Below, in pieces: positions 43,080-53,784 of a DNA stretch of 64,000 bases (position 1 is its first letter; every line of letters starts with the position of its first letter). The stretch covers positions 48,435,164-48,499,163 of the forward strand of contig OY754337.1 of the NCBI GenBank assembly GCA_963573305.1, written 5' to 3'. Source of the DNA: Pyrrhosoma nymphula (Eukaryota; Arthropoda; Insecta; Odonata; Coenagrionidae). The notes under the pieces were generated by a model. That model was not told the DNA's origin, did no database searches, and saw only the letters and a program-made list of their open reading frames with translations. Made by a program: the position numbers and the translations under genes.

Positions 43080-43640
43080 CTAAGCAAGCAAAGTCTTGAA
43101 CTCGTAATGCAGGAAGCGCGTGACCCCTTAGCTCGCAGGGTATTCCGTGTATGTAGGTCTCGGAAGAGTCAGTCGCAGCTCCGCTTCCATCGTTCAGGGT
43201 CTCCGGCCTCTCACCCCCGTGTCTCCAACTTCCCCGACATTCGACCGATGGGGAGAGAGTGAGGAGGGTGGGGGGGAGGAAGCTGAGGGGGTGGGGTGGG
43301 GTGGAAAGGGGTGAATGGCGGCAGAGGTGCGGGGGGAGAGAGAGGGGTGTGCTCCGGTGGTTCGGGTGGTTCCCAACTAGTGCGCGCACCCCCTGCCATA
43401 CCCTTCTCCAGTATATGCATGTACTTCCCACCTCTCCTGTTCACTTCCCCTCCGGCCGACAAACCCTCTCCCCCCTTCTCCCCCTGCCTGCCACCCTTAA
43501 CCCTTAACCGCGGCGGCGCCTTCCCCTCCTCTGCTGCAAGCCACTGCACCCGCGTGGGCTAAAAATAACTCTCTCTCCCCACCCAAGAAAGGGTGAATGA
43601 TAATATTCTCCCTCTCTCTACACCTCCTTCTTTCTCTCTC
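43080..43640. other. GC-rich block with a purine-to-pyrimidine switch
   Basis: G-rich on the + strand (gagggtgggggggaggaag, 43262-43280) to about 43370, then C-rich (ccctctccccccttctcccc, about 43466). It carries overlapping long open frames on both strands for compositional reasons only. It adjoins the RTE-derived array, as a similar block at 13500-14050 adjoins the other array. Confidence 0.55.
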
Positions 43641-43644
43641 ACCT

Positions 43645-44990
43645 ACTCTCTCTGCCTCTTTCTCTCTCGCTCGCCGCGACCACGATGCTAACCGTTTCCA
43701 ACCCGTTCGACTAATTTCCGCCAGGAGTTCCGTGGCGCTGTAGGGCTCCGAAACGTGATTTTTCATGAAGAAGGATGAGCACAGTATGTTTGGATTTTAG
43801 GATGTTCTATTTCGTCGTAAACCTCACTATCCCTAAAACTGATGTTATCAGGCCTGACCTCGTGGAAATTATGGATATCCATGATGAGAAAACCACCTTT
43901 GTTATTTCCACAAAACTTTATTACGCTGGCACGACGCGCGTTTCGCCATACTGTGGCATACTCATGTGCTTCTCTCATCATATCTCACTATCCCTGTCAA
44001 TCGGCGTGACCCGAAAACACGAACCATTTTTTTCGACTCGTAAATTTTTCGTTTGAGCCTCTTTGCGCTCTGGGTATCAGAAACGTGGTCGAAGAAGAAA
44101 GAGGATGAGGGAAAATTGGTGAGTGTAATGACGTTCCCTCTCTTCTTCACCTGTCACTTGGCTCGACCCCAGCACGAATCGTTTTCTATCCGTCCGACAA
44201 TTTTGACGCAGTTTCGTAGCGCTGTACGGTTCCGAAACGCGGTTAATGAGTAAACAGGACCAGTACAGATTGATTGGTTTCAAGATGTACTCTCTACTCT
44301 TAAATCTTTCTCTGTCTCACGGCAGGACCACGACATGAATGGTTCTCTACGCGTGCGAAAATTTTCGCCCGAGTTTCGTAGAGTTTTACGGATCCATAAC
44401 GAGACCAATGAGGTAAGGGGACGAGGATGAATTGTCGACTTTCAAGACGTTCGTTCTCTTCGCTCTTGACTTACCTCTCTCTGTTGCTCGGCGCTACCCC
44501 GACACGACCAATTTTCTTCCATTCTCACATGTTTCGTCCTAGTTTCGTTGTGTTGCATGCTTCTGGAGCGTGGTCTATGAAGAAGGAGAATGAGTGCAGA
44601 TTGGAAACTTTCTAGATGTGTGTCTGGAGGAGGAAAATGATTATACTCCCTATTTCTTCTCTTTCTCGTCTCCCTCTTAAACTCTTTCTTCCTTTGTCGC
44701 TTGGCGCGATCTGGACTCCGCCTCCGAGATTTTTCCTCAGCAATTTTTTTGTTAGCATAGTACGGCTCCGAAACGTGATCTATGAGATTATACTTGGCCT
44801 ATAATATGGTTCGTAAAATTTTCTAGTAGAAAGTCTAATTTTTAAATAGAATAGCACTGAGTTAGCTCAGTGAATTCCGTGTAGTTACTGAGCACAAGGA
44901 ATGATATATATTGGAAGCTTTTAAGGAGTGGGTCTGGGGAGGAAGAAGAATAATCATCATCTCTTATATGCTTTTCGCTTCTGCGAGCTC
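43645..44990 (+). repeat. Tandem array of about 165-bp units containing an RTE C-terminal coding segment
   Basis: Anchors of the type ctccgaaacgtg occur at 43748, 44078, 44232, 44394, 44564 and 44768: spacings 330 (two units), 154, 162, 170 and 204. Each unit has a ct-rich start (ctctcttcttcacc), a tcggcgcgacccc.acacgaa block, a gtttcgtagcgctgtacgg block and then atgaagaagga.gatgag. The last parts translate, for example, as WSMKKENECRLETF and MCVWRRKMIILP at 44570-44660, clearly RTE GSETW...WRRME. A further weak unit follows at about 44870-44990. Diverged but still periodic. Confidence 0.75.
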
Positions 44991-44999
44991 AAGATATGT

Positions 45000-45140
45000 A
45001 ATGCGGGGTTAAAATGATATGTAATATGTCACCTTTAAACTCGCACGATCTGAAATTTTCAAGTTTGTAATCTTAGAAGTGTAGCGTGAAGCCTCCGAAT
45101 CTCTAAAGGCTCCTAACCGAGTCTCTCCCTCTGCCGTGTT
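45000..45140 (+). repeat. Dispersed repeat, copy 3
   Basis: tttaaactcgcacgatctga, tcttagaagtgtagcgtg and gcctccgaatctctaaagg match 16280-16440 and 17060-17200. Confidence 0.5.
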
Positions 45141-45332
45141 ACACTCCCCGCGGGGAAACCTCGAAATATTGTTTTCATTGCAAGGATAAAATAATTGCGT
45201 TTCCCCAAGTTACGCCAGACACCATCAACTTGCACTCACCGTTCATTCGCAGCAGTTTTTTTTTGACGAAGCGTGCGGCCTTACATCGAGTTTTTCTTCT
45301 TTCGCAGATTAAATCTTAAGATCTTAAGCGCG

Positions 45333-45440
45333 AAAACTTCACAAAGGAAAAATATCCCGCCTGGAGCAATAATCGAACTCAGATACCTCAAAAACGCGAA
45401 TACATCAGCAAATTATGCCATCAAGGCATTCTTCACCCTG
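45333..45440 (-). repeat. tRNA-derived SINE head (minus strand)
   Basis: On the minus strand, gatggcataatttgctgat resembles an A-box and ctgagttcgattattgctcc a B-box at tRNA spacing, followed by aggcgggatatttttcc. The head at 26788 has a similar order and tail. The anticodon and acceptor stems do not close, so it is not a tRNA gene. Confidence 0.45.
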
Positions 45441-45679
45441 TGGAATCTTGTTGGCCTTAAAAATTAACTAATTAGATGTTCATGCCTGCCGGGCATACAA
45501 TGTCACGAAGCATTCGAATCGTGTGCATGACGCTGACGTCCTCGAGGATAAAGCAAAACTTGGAACTTTAAGGTTTCAAGTAAATTCTAATTTTCTTACG
45601 TCAAAATCATTTTAAGAAACTCGAAATACTAAGGTAGATTAGATCATTATAGACGTTCACTGCAGAACGGACAGGTTTA

Positions 45680-45960
45680 CATTCCATTTTTCCCGCAAAC
45701 GATAAGAGACCATAGTTGCAGCCATTGAGACTTTATAATTAGGTTTCCCACAGGTAGTGTAGCTAATTAGTAATACGTTTCTTGATGCTTTTGTATTAAT
45801 ATGTTTATTCTTAGTAAGAGTACGTCACGCAAGCTTCCTTCATAACTTTTGTGTCTCTGTGCATTAATATAGTAGCAAAATACATTAGTAGATACTCATA
45901 ATTTTTGTAAGATTTGTAGCATTTGCACAACTTGTGAATGTTGGTGAAAATTAATCCACA
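45680..45960 (+). repeat. Dispersed repeat family 2, copy 3
   Basis: catttttcccgcaaacgata, agagaccatagttgcagcc, aggtagtgtagctaattag and tctctgtgcattaatat match 19255-19480; the match also includes ttgtagcatttg near the end. Confidence 0.55.
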
Positions 45961-46089
45961 ACCACGCACCCTTGAGTTGGCTCTCAGGATGCTCTTTAGA
46001 TGTAGACCAAAAAACTATTGAATGTGACCCCTCATCGAGAAACTCAGACGTGTTCATTTAAATCGTAATGATGATCATGCTTGTTATTT

Positions 46090-46450
46090 GCAATCATCTC
46101 TAGTGCAGAAACCATGACTGGGGTTAAGAGGACGAAATTAGGCTGCAGACGTTTGAGATGTGTGTGGGTGGGTGATGTGGAGAAGAATGGAGAAGGTGCG
46201 GGGGACGGAAAGGAAGACGAAAGGGGACGTGATCGGCACGGTGGATGAGGAGAGGACATTAACAAAGGAGATTAGTGAGTGGAAGAGTAGGTGATTGGAA
46301 CAGGTAATAAGGGGCAAAGTGATGCTGAATCCCATGATGGAAAGGTGGATGTTGGGCAAGCGGGGAAGGGGAAGCAAGAGCTCTATGGATGGGATGAAGA
46401 GAGATAGGACGTTTGCTGAGATGAAGTAAGAAATTGTCTAAGGGGTGTTA
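46090..46450 (+). pseudogene. RTE C-terminal fragment
   Basis: Broken frames give AETMTGVKRTKLGCRRLR, WVGDVEKNG and later MMERWMLGKRGRGSKSSMDG with MKRDRTFAEMK, which fits the RTE end from GSETW to GKRGRGRRRIG..DE...g..yeelK. Several indels. Confidence 0.7.
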
Positions 46451-46459
46451 ACGGACCTA

Positions 46460-47830
46460 AACACGATGCTTATTTTTCTCCTGGGACTCGCATCGCCGAC
46501 TACCTATCTCGGGTGAATTCAGCGTTTCAAGGAAATACCGGTGGTGGAGCTTAAATCAATAAAACGTTTTTTTTCATCACGAAGAGGATTTAAATCGTTT
46601 TTGGTGAGTTTTCCCGTGATTGTAAAATGTGCTCCTAGACCAGGGAAGCTACCCTGAAAATGATCTAAGATTAAGAAATTAGAGTTCTTGTATAAGCAAA
46701 AAAGCATAAATTATGCATGTATGAAATACATATAAACAAAAATAACATCTTCAGCGCATATGTCGATCAGAAATAGAAACGGATTGTTGGGCTGTATGAA
46801 AAGGGCTTATACGAGACCCTCAGTATCCAATTTTGAGTATGCTGAGTTGAGTTCGATTTTTAGAACTGAGATGTGTGCCACGCATAACGAACGGCATTAA
46901 AATTACCTTTAAAATGTTAAGTGGAATAGCTAACTCACAGGTGCCTAACTGGAGGCGTTCATTATAACCTTAACCATAAGCTTTATAATCCTTTTGCTGC
47001 AGTGAACTTTATGGCGAGATATTCACAGCGAGCCCATTTTCCTAACGCATTTCACAGACAGTGTACTAAGCAGTCAAGAATGAAATAAGTGATGGCTTCG
47101 TTGCATCCAACCCGCAGAGACCGGTGACCTTTTGGAGGTTGGAAGGTCATAGAACGCTAACCCGATCCCAAACCTAATTTTGATTGTGCACGACGTGTTT
47201 TTAGGATATAGAGGCATATATTAATGGGCGGCCTTGCCCTAACACACCATATCTATTCCATGCGCTTGCAAATACATCTGGCATCTTCTTCATTATTTTC
47301 CATCTAAGTCAGCACTTGTGGCAATTTATAGGTGGATGACAGAATCATCTGCAAGCAATCCAATTTTTCTACTTCATCAAGAGTTAATGTCGTTTAAAAA
47401 AATGAGGAATGACAGGGGGCCTATCAAGCTTCCCTGCGGGACGCCAGCACAGCGTCTGCAAGAGCTTCACACCTTCCCTTCAAGGTGGTTCCACCGTAAA
47501 AGGACTTAAACGTCATTTAATTTATATTTTGGCTACTTAAAGAAAAAGACTTCTCCAAATGATATGAACTACGTTAATTGGTAAAAGAAGATGCTAGATG
47601 GAATGATTAACTAAGATAACACGGGGAAATATTGAAGCTCTTACAATGCGCAGTCGGCCGTACTGAATGGATCGGTTGTGAAGATTAATGTGCACAAAAT
47701 CAGCCATTAATGGCGGAATTGTCGCACTAACGTAATGATTTATTTATATAAATGCAAATTGGAAATTCATTAATTGAAGTAATCTACTGGTTAAAGGCTG
47801 GTTGAAATGAAAGTCAGTAAAATTTCAGAG
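46460..47830. other. Stretch without recognised genes
   Basis: A frame at 47318-47509 contains RNDRGPIKLPCGTPAQRL, which may be from a LINE, but I cannot place it. Otherwise nothing recognised. Confidence 0.4.
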
Positions 47831-47836
47831 ACCTAG

Positions 47837-48260
47837 CTATGTAGACGGGGAAAGATCTACCTCTAGTATATCGTTCTCCATCGAAGCGTAAGTCCTACCC
47901 TCCTTCATTCCGTCCATAGAACCTATTATCTTTCTCCCCCTTCCCTGTCCACACAACATCCTTCCCTCGATCACAAATGTAAGCAACTCTTCGCCCCTCA
48001 TTTTCTCTTGCTGCCACATACTCTGCCTCCTCAACCTATCAAGCACTTCATTAGTCCTCCTTTCCGTCCACCCTTTCCATACTCCTCCACTCCCACATTT
48101 CAAAGACCTGCGGCCTATTATCGTCTTCCTTTCTCAAAGTCCACGTTTCTACCCCAAACGACGCAACTCTCAATATCAAACTCTTCACCTGCCTCTTCTT
48201 TATATTCTAGTCCATAGGGTATCCGTCATCAACTCCCTCGTGCTGCTGTACGCTTCTATC
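47837..48260 (-). pseudogene. RTE C-terminal fragment (minus strand)
   Basis: Minus-strand reading has WTERRTNEVLDRLRRQSMWQ, EELLTFVIEGRMLCGQGRGR and KIIGSMDGMKEGRTYASMEN, and upstream GRNVDFEKGRR. It corresponds to the RTE end (ARKTNEEVLDMV...RVIEGRTLGKRGRGRRRIG). The region to about 48260 covers the preceding EAFSKRREL part in decayed form. Confidence 0.75.
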
Positions 48261-48269
48261 GCTAGCGCT

Positions 48270-49180
48270 ATTCTCCTCCAAATAATGGAAATGAATACTA
48301 AAAAAGCCGTGCATGATATTTATGGACGAATTACGTATTAAAGCAACATTAGATGGATCTTTTTTTCGCAAACGATCAGGCCTTATTTCGTGCGTCAAGA
48401 CGATATATACTCTCTTCTTTGACCTATGATCAAATGACCTCTTCCCTCTCAATTCTTTCCGTTTATTGAACTTGAAATTACATAGTTTTAAATACGGGAG
48501 TGGAAGAAACATGGATAAAATAAAGTATTTTTCTATCCAATTATAAATGAATTTTTGAGCAAAAAACTGTTTACTAGGAGCGAATTATTCAACTTGAGAC
48601 AACTGCCCTAAGTATTTTCGTGGGTTATTGGAAAATTACTGAAATAATTGAAGTCTTAATGCGTTAATCCAAAATAAATGGCACGGCAGTTGGTTTCTAT
48701 GGCTAGAAAAATTGTTAATTGCTGATAAATTGGAACCTGAATTCGTTTTTTAATAGATGAGGCATTGAATCAATGAAAGAAGAATTTTCCAGGCAACACA
48801 AAGAAAAATATAGAATTCTGGGCTTCTATTCACTTACAAAGGTCTTCAGAGATCAGATACTTGGTATTGTACCTGTTGACTGCTATGGTCTTTGGGTGAG
48901 TTTATACAGAAAAACTTAAATAATACCCCAGTCAGTCTTTGATTCCATGGAAGCAAACGGGATTCGGGTTAACCATTAGCTAAGGCTTCCCATGGCGACA
49001 TCGCCTTACGCCAATATTTCCAGAGATAGGTGCCTCGAATATAGCCCCGAGCATGATTTCAAGAAACACCAGGAACGTTGTTTACGAAGGATCTGGCTGT
49101 AAGTGTTCACGCTGTTTCTCAAGCCCTCTGCGAGTGTATCCCTGAAAATTTCCAAATGGATTGGCTTGCATGTGTTCATG
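48270..49180. other. AT-rich stretch without recognisable genes
   Basis: Nothing recognised. Confidence 0.45.
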
Positions 49181-49188
49181 CGTATATT

Positions 49189-49720
49189 GTACCAGCTGAT
49201 TGGTAGGTTGTTTGGACAGTCGTTATCCTAACTTCCCCATTTCTGGAACTTCTTTTCACTAGCCTGCACATAACTTGGTCGCCATCAGGCTTCGCTGGAG
49301 TTCCTTATATGCTCTACATCTCCTTGTGTCGTCCATAATTCCTATCCTCTTCCAAGCTTCCCAAGCGTTCTCCCCAAATCACCCCCTTCAATATACCCAC
49401 ATCTCTCGATCCATCTTCCAACCATCTTTTCTGCCTTCTCCGAAACTTCGTACCCACTTCCTTTCCTATCCTATTTCCCACAATTACCAACACTTTTTTG
49501 TTCGTCTTCCTTGCTTCCATGTTGACCCTCTCCATTCTTCTCCTAACCAACATCTCAATGCCACCAGTCAATTCATATCCTATTTCCGCATTGACCAAGG
49601 TTCTGACCCATACAGTGCCACGTTCAACATCAGTTTTCTCAAATTTTTCTTTACATATTCTATCAGAGCCCCTTCATCAGTTTCCTCTCTTTGCAGATGC
49701 TTCTTTGGCTAAAGGATACA
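49189..49720 (-). pseudogene. RTE 3' end, C-terminal domain plus 3' terminus (minus strand)
   Basis: Minus strand: GIEMLVRRRMERVNMEARKT, NKKVLVIVGNRIGKEVGTKF and RRRQKRWLEDGSRDVGILKG match the RTE. The 3' end is included: accagctgattggtaggttg at 49190-49209 is the complement of the full-length copy near 38349-38362. It is a separate, older 5'-truncated insertion. Confidence 0.8.
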
Positions 49721-49879
49721 AGATAGGATGTTATAACGTACTAATATTACATACGCATAATTGCACATTCGTAGTGATTAATTGCAAATTATAATTTTTT
49801 TATTTGATAGAGCAGGGAAGTCAGTGAAGAGGTAATACGATATGAGCATCCCTTTGCTTCTCACTAGTTGTTTGTTTGT

Positions 49880-50260
49880 TTGTCGCAAACCACCTACTCT
49901 GCCTCCTCCTAATCTCCTCGAAAAAGTTTCCTCCCTCACCTACCATCCGTCTCCCATTCTATCCATCGCACTTTCTCAATTCTAATTCACACTCACATCT
50001 CAAACACTTGTAGCCTATTTTTGTCCTCCTTTCTCAGAATCCACGTTTCTACACCGTACAACGCCATAGTTCATATTAAAATCTTCGCAGTTCTTTTCTT
50101 TACGTTGCTGACGTAGGTTTTCGCGGGGTTCAGGTTCGCAGTTTTGCAGGTTTTCCTTACGTTCTCACGGAAAGTCGCAGTCATCAGCTCCCTCATATTG
50201 CTGAATGTTCCTTTCTCCTCCAAAGGCCATTGCTACTCCGCCAATCTTCCTCCAATATGC
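49880..50260 (-). pseudogene. RTE C-terminal fragment (minus strand)
   Basis: Minus strand decayed frame: MALYGVETWILRKEDKNRLQ, VFEM and then RIEKVRWIEWETDGR; preceded by an EGADDCDF-like block equal to KRRELM. Lies directly upstream (minus sense) of 49189-49720 but repeats the same segment, so it is a second copy. Confidence 0.65.
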
Positions 50261-50486
50261 TACCAAAGTAATTAAATGCATATATCTACACCAGTTTTCT
50301 CCTATTTCTATGACAAGCATTGCTTTCTTTGCCTTAGGAAAGCAAATTGCTTTTGTTTTACTTCTTTTGATTGATCTGACTGATCTTCATTCTGCATTTC
50401 TCGCGCTGATTTCTAATTTAGTTACCAAGTAAACAAGCAAAATCGTGCTGATAGTCAATAAAGTTAGTCAGTTACCCTAGATTCCT

Positions 50487-51130
50487 TTATAAAAATGTTC
50501 TCATCACTGAAATTGCATCCCGAGTTGCCTTCGCTTCCCTAAACTCGTTTAAGTAGCCGTTTTCTCGAGTCTCCAACCTTCTAATTATGCTTTTAAGTAC
50601 AACTTTTGCCCTTAGAAAAATTAAAGTATGCTCCATAGTCTTCGCATTCTGAGGCTCCTCCTTTTTGGGATAGGATCCAAAACGTTTCACCAAGTCCTTT
50701 CGCCACATTTTCTCCTCGTCGATACTACGGATTAGCTCAAGAGGTGCTCATCTTCCAATAATTACTACATTCTTTAGTAGAAACAATGTAATCTATTCTC
50801 ACTCTTTCCGTGCCTTCATCCCTGGCCTGAGGCTATCCTACTCCACTAAATCTTTCCTCTCTATATCTCAGCTCGTAGATCTATTGCTTCTGTCATATGT
50901 CTATGAGCTCTTCCACGCATTCCTTCTACCTATCGTGGACAACTTTCCATTCAATTAGTACCTACTCTGTTTTCTCAATAAACTTTGGTATCTTTCACTC
51001 TCTTCTACCACGTGATAACATTTTATCCTTAGTGTATATGAGCACCCTAGAACCCACTTCCCTCTGTTTCTGGAGCTTACCTATTCCGTCACATTGTCCC
51101 CTGCACCCATTTTCCTTGGCCTTCTAGGTT
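50487..51130 (-). pseudogene. RTE reverse transcriptase fragment (minus strand)
   Basis: 50487-50708 on the minus strand reads AKTMEHTLIFLRAKVVLKSI, IRRLETRENGYLNEFREAKA and TRDAISVMRTFL. This parallels CEDYRAISLISHAAKVVLRI, LNRRLEKKANEYLGDDQFGF and TRDAIVVMRTLV of the full-length RTE (RT blocks 2-3). 50720-51130 is compatible with the preceding linker region but too decayed to align firmly. Together with 49880-50260 it may once have been one longer insertion. Confidence 0.65.
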
Positions 51131-51308
51131 ACTTATCGAGGCTAAGTACTTAATTCTTTATGCCTCCTTCTGTCATGCTACATTAAATTCTATGAGATCT
51201 ACAAAGGTTTACCTTGCTTGTACGATTCAGGAAATTTAAACTAGGCTTTTCTCAGTCATTCTATGCTATATTTCAATAACTTTACAACATTAATTTTCAG
51301 AAAATTAA

Positions 51309-51690
51309 TTACTGGTGGATGCAGTGACTATGGAGGATCTGAGAAGTGTTTGCAGTGAAATCAGGATGAATACGGTTAGGTATGAGTATGTCATGAAAGA
51401 TGGTGAGCTGGATGAGCCGGTGTGGACGCATATGAAACGAATTTGCTTTGTTGGTTTGGCCACGTTGAGAGAATGGATGAGAAACGAAAAACGAAACTGA
51501 GTTATGATGGAGGAATGAATGGTGTGAGTGAAAGGGGTGGACCGAGGAAGTCATAGGTGAATGTGGTGGAAGATACTAGAGAAGAAAAATTAGGGGGCTT
51601 AAGAACAGGATGATTTGCATGAAGCAATGGGTGCAAGTGAAGCAAAAGAGATATGCAAGAATAAGGCATTTTAGAGGAGATTATAAAACC
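51309..51690 (+). pseudogene. LINE (RTE-like) C-terminal fragment, second family
   Basis: TMEDLRSVCSEIRMNTVRYE, YVMKDGELDEPVWTHMKRIC, FVGLATLREWMRNEKRN; equals the family at 4915-5245 (RWLGHVERV), here with RWLGHV decayed to CFVGLATL. Followed by aatgaatggtgtgag and ccgaggaagtcataggtga. Confidence 0.55.
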
Positions 51691-51699
51691 AGAGTCAGC

Positions 51700-52175
51700 T
51701 TTTGAGGCTTATCACCGAGAATTGAACTTTTCCACTTTGCCGACTCAGAGAGGAAATGACGTGATAGGAATGAATTAATTACTGCAAACATAACCTATAG
51801 AGTACTGTTATATGCAAAAGAAAATCTCCACCTATTCCCTGCAATATGCGCAACACAAAATTACAGCACAAGGAAACATGTTCACCTCTTTCTTCAGCAA
51901 TCCAGGTTATCAAAAACCCGAAATTTTTAGTCTAATCTGGATATATGACTATTTAACCATTCGCCTCTTTAAGCCAGAACGACTAGCTTGGCAAAGGTCA
52001 TGCCAGCGATTCACTCTTTGGCTAGCCTATGATTAATTGTATTCAGTAAATCATAGATTTTTTACCAAGCGCCAGTGATATTGCTATTTGGAATGTTCGG
52101 CAAACTGGATACGTACTTTATGTCCTTGACGAGGACTACGTATTTAAATAAAAAAACGAACTTAGTTTTACCAAC
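51700..52175. other. Stretch without recognisable genes
   Basis: Nothing recognised. Confidence 0.45.
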
Positions 52176-52181
52176 ACAAAC

Positions 52182-52305
52182 ATTTATTACCGACCACGGT
52201 CTCAAAAAGTTATAGCCACCTATTATCAAGGTACAGTTAGCGTGCGCAAGAACTGTACCTTGACAATGGCAATGAATAGCTGAAACGATGGTCGGTAATA
52301 AATTG
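52182..52305. repeat. Inverted repeat with gaaacgatggtcgg terminus
   Basis: Arms tttattaccgaccacggtct and its mirror gatggtcggtaataaa, joined through caaggtacagtt / aactgtaccttg near the centre. The right arm reads cttgacaatggc, hairpin, gctgaaacgatgg, a weak form of the CTGANGA...GAAAC design. Confidence 0.6.
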
Positions 52306-52449
52306 TTGTGTTAGTAATATTGAGCTCGTGTTTTTTAAAATTAATCATGACTTGATTCCACAAAGTTAAGCCTGAATCATTGTCTTACATTAAATGTTTT
52401 TCTAGATGCCTACTATTGGCCAATGAAGTATTATCATTATTAGCGAGTC

Positions 52450-52950
52450 TCGATGAGGGATTATGGTATTGGAAAGGGGGGAATGGCAGGGGATGAGAGG
52501 AAGAGGGGCGTGGAGAGTGATATTTTGGCGGGGAGGGAGGCCAAGGGGAGTATGGAGGGGGGTGTCGTTACCAAGGGGAGGTTTCTTTTTTTATTTCTGG
52601 AAGAGTGTCTGAGGGTTTGTCGGGTGTGGAGGGGTTGGATCGATGCCGGCCGTATGTAGGGGGTTATACGCCAGTCATCCTATCCCTTTTCCGCCCACCC
52701 CCCCACCCTGGGGTACACGCCTGACTTTCCTTCCCCCCCTCCTCCACCGTCCCTCCCTTAGTTTCTCCTTGCCCCTTCCCACATCCGATCTCTCCCTCCC
52801 TTACCCCGCTGCCATACACCATTTGCAGGCCCTGGTGCGCTGGCTGCCTGGCGACCCGGTTTCTCCCTCGATTCCTTTCCCCCATTCAAGTTCCGAGGGT
52901 TTTCTCCTCCCTCTGCCTCACAAGTTTCCCTCACTTTAACCCTCTCTTCC
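52450..52950. other. GC-rich block with a purine-to-pyrimidine strand switch
   Basis: G/A-rich on the + strand to about 52660, then C/T-rich. Proline-rich open frames in the second half are compositional. Confidence 0.6.
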
Positions 52951-53028
52951 TTTCCCTATACATGTTACCAATGTTAGGAAAGCTATAAGTTTATTGCGCA
53001 GATTACTTGCAGCAAGTGACTTTCGACG

Positions 53029-53781
53029 TTAAGGTAGTTTGAGCAAGACATTTCCCTGGTCATAATGGGCATGGTACTATTACATTACATACATGTGTTA
53101 GTACCATGATAATGGAGACCGTATTCGAATTTAATTTTTGTAATTTCAGCGTCTTTAAAAAGTATGAAGTAAACATTGTAATATTGATGGCGAAAAAAAA
53201 ATATAGTCATGCATGTTAAAAATTCTCAGTACTTTAATAAATGGCCCACCGGGGTGGCGGCGTGGTAATCCTAAGGTCACGGGTTCGAGTCCCGTCTAGG
53301 TGGATTTTTGACCTCCCAGGGCATGATTGTGTGTGCTCCTCCGTTGTTGATTGTTACATACCCCGATGCAAAGGCCATGAAGTGCTGTTTACGGTGGTCA
53401 TGGAACATAAATAAATATATATATACGTAAGTCTCTAACTTGACTAATTTTTTCACGCCGTACGGTGCTAACGCCTTCACAACCGAAGGTTTTTCCTCGG
53501 TTCTTAAAAAAAATTACCGCGAAGACTAATTGATTATTTTTATTAATAGTTGAGAATAACTGCACACATTTAGTTTTCGGTCGACGTTTAGGCGTTAGAA
53601 ATTCCTAATTTTTTCAATATTCTTCCTATGGAGCTCACAGCCGTAATCTATCTGGGCAAATTGCTCGAAAAGTAGTTCGGAAAGGGGTTAATATTTTGAT
53701 ATCATTGGAAAGATGTTTATTTTTGCGGCCATATTCACCAAGTTCTAGGTGAGAAGTGTTATCTCGCTCAAACTACCTTAA
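53029..53781 (+). mobile_element. TTAA-flanked MITE, copy A
   Basis: Starts ttaaggtagtttgagcaaga and ends tctcgctcaaactaccttaa: an inverted terminal repeat of about 20 bp including TTAA. TTAA targets are used by piggyBac and Kolobok elements; which of the two is not clear. Interior is shared with copy B in inverse orientation (gacttatgtagc / cgtaagtctctaac, gctcacagcc, caaattgctcgaaaagtag). It contains a tRNA-SINE and a small palindromic insert (about 53068-53115) absent from copy B. Confidence 0.7.
53243..53409 (+). mobile_element. tRNA-derived SINE inside the MITE
   Basis: The head has ggtggcggcgtggtaatcc (A-box-like) and ggtcacgggttcgagtccc (B-box, GGTTCGAGTCC) and then gtctaggtggatttttgacc, a body of about 100 nt and an ataaata-rich 3' end. 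Possible 7-bp target copies aataaat flank it (53236-53242, 53410-53416). MITE copy B has no SINE at the matching place. Confidence 0.7.
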
Positions 53782-53784
53782 TTG

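Noticed and set aside
43063..43766. Several overlapping open frames on both strands
   Set aside because: They follow from G- or C-rich composition with few stop codons; no domain, and they mirror one another.
52643..52939. Proline-rich open frame
   Set aside because: Pure composition effect in a C-rich block without any recognised motif.
53243..53320. A tRNA gene
   Set aside because: Good A- and B-box words, but it continues into a SINE body and lies inside a MITE whose second copy lacks it.
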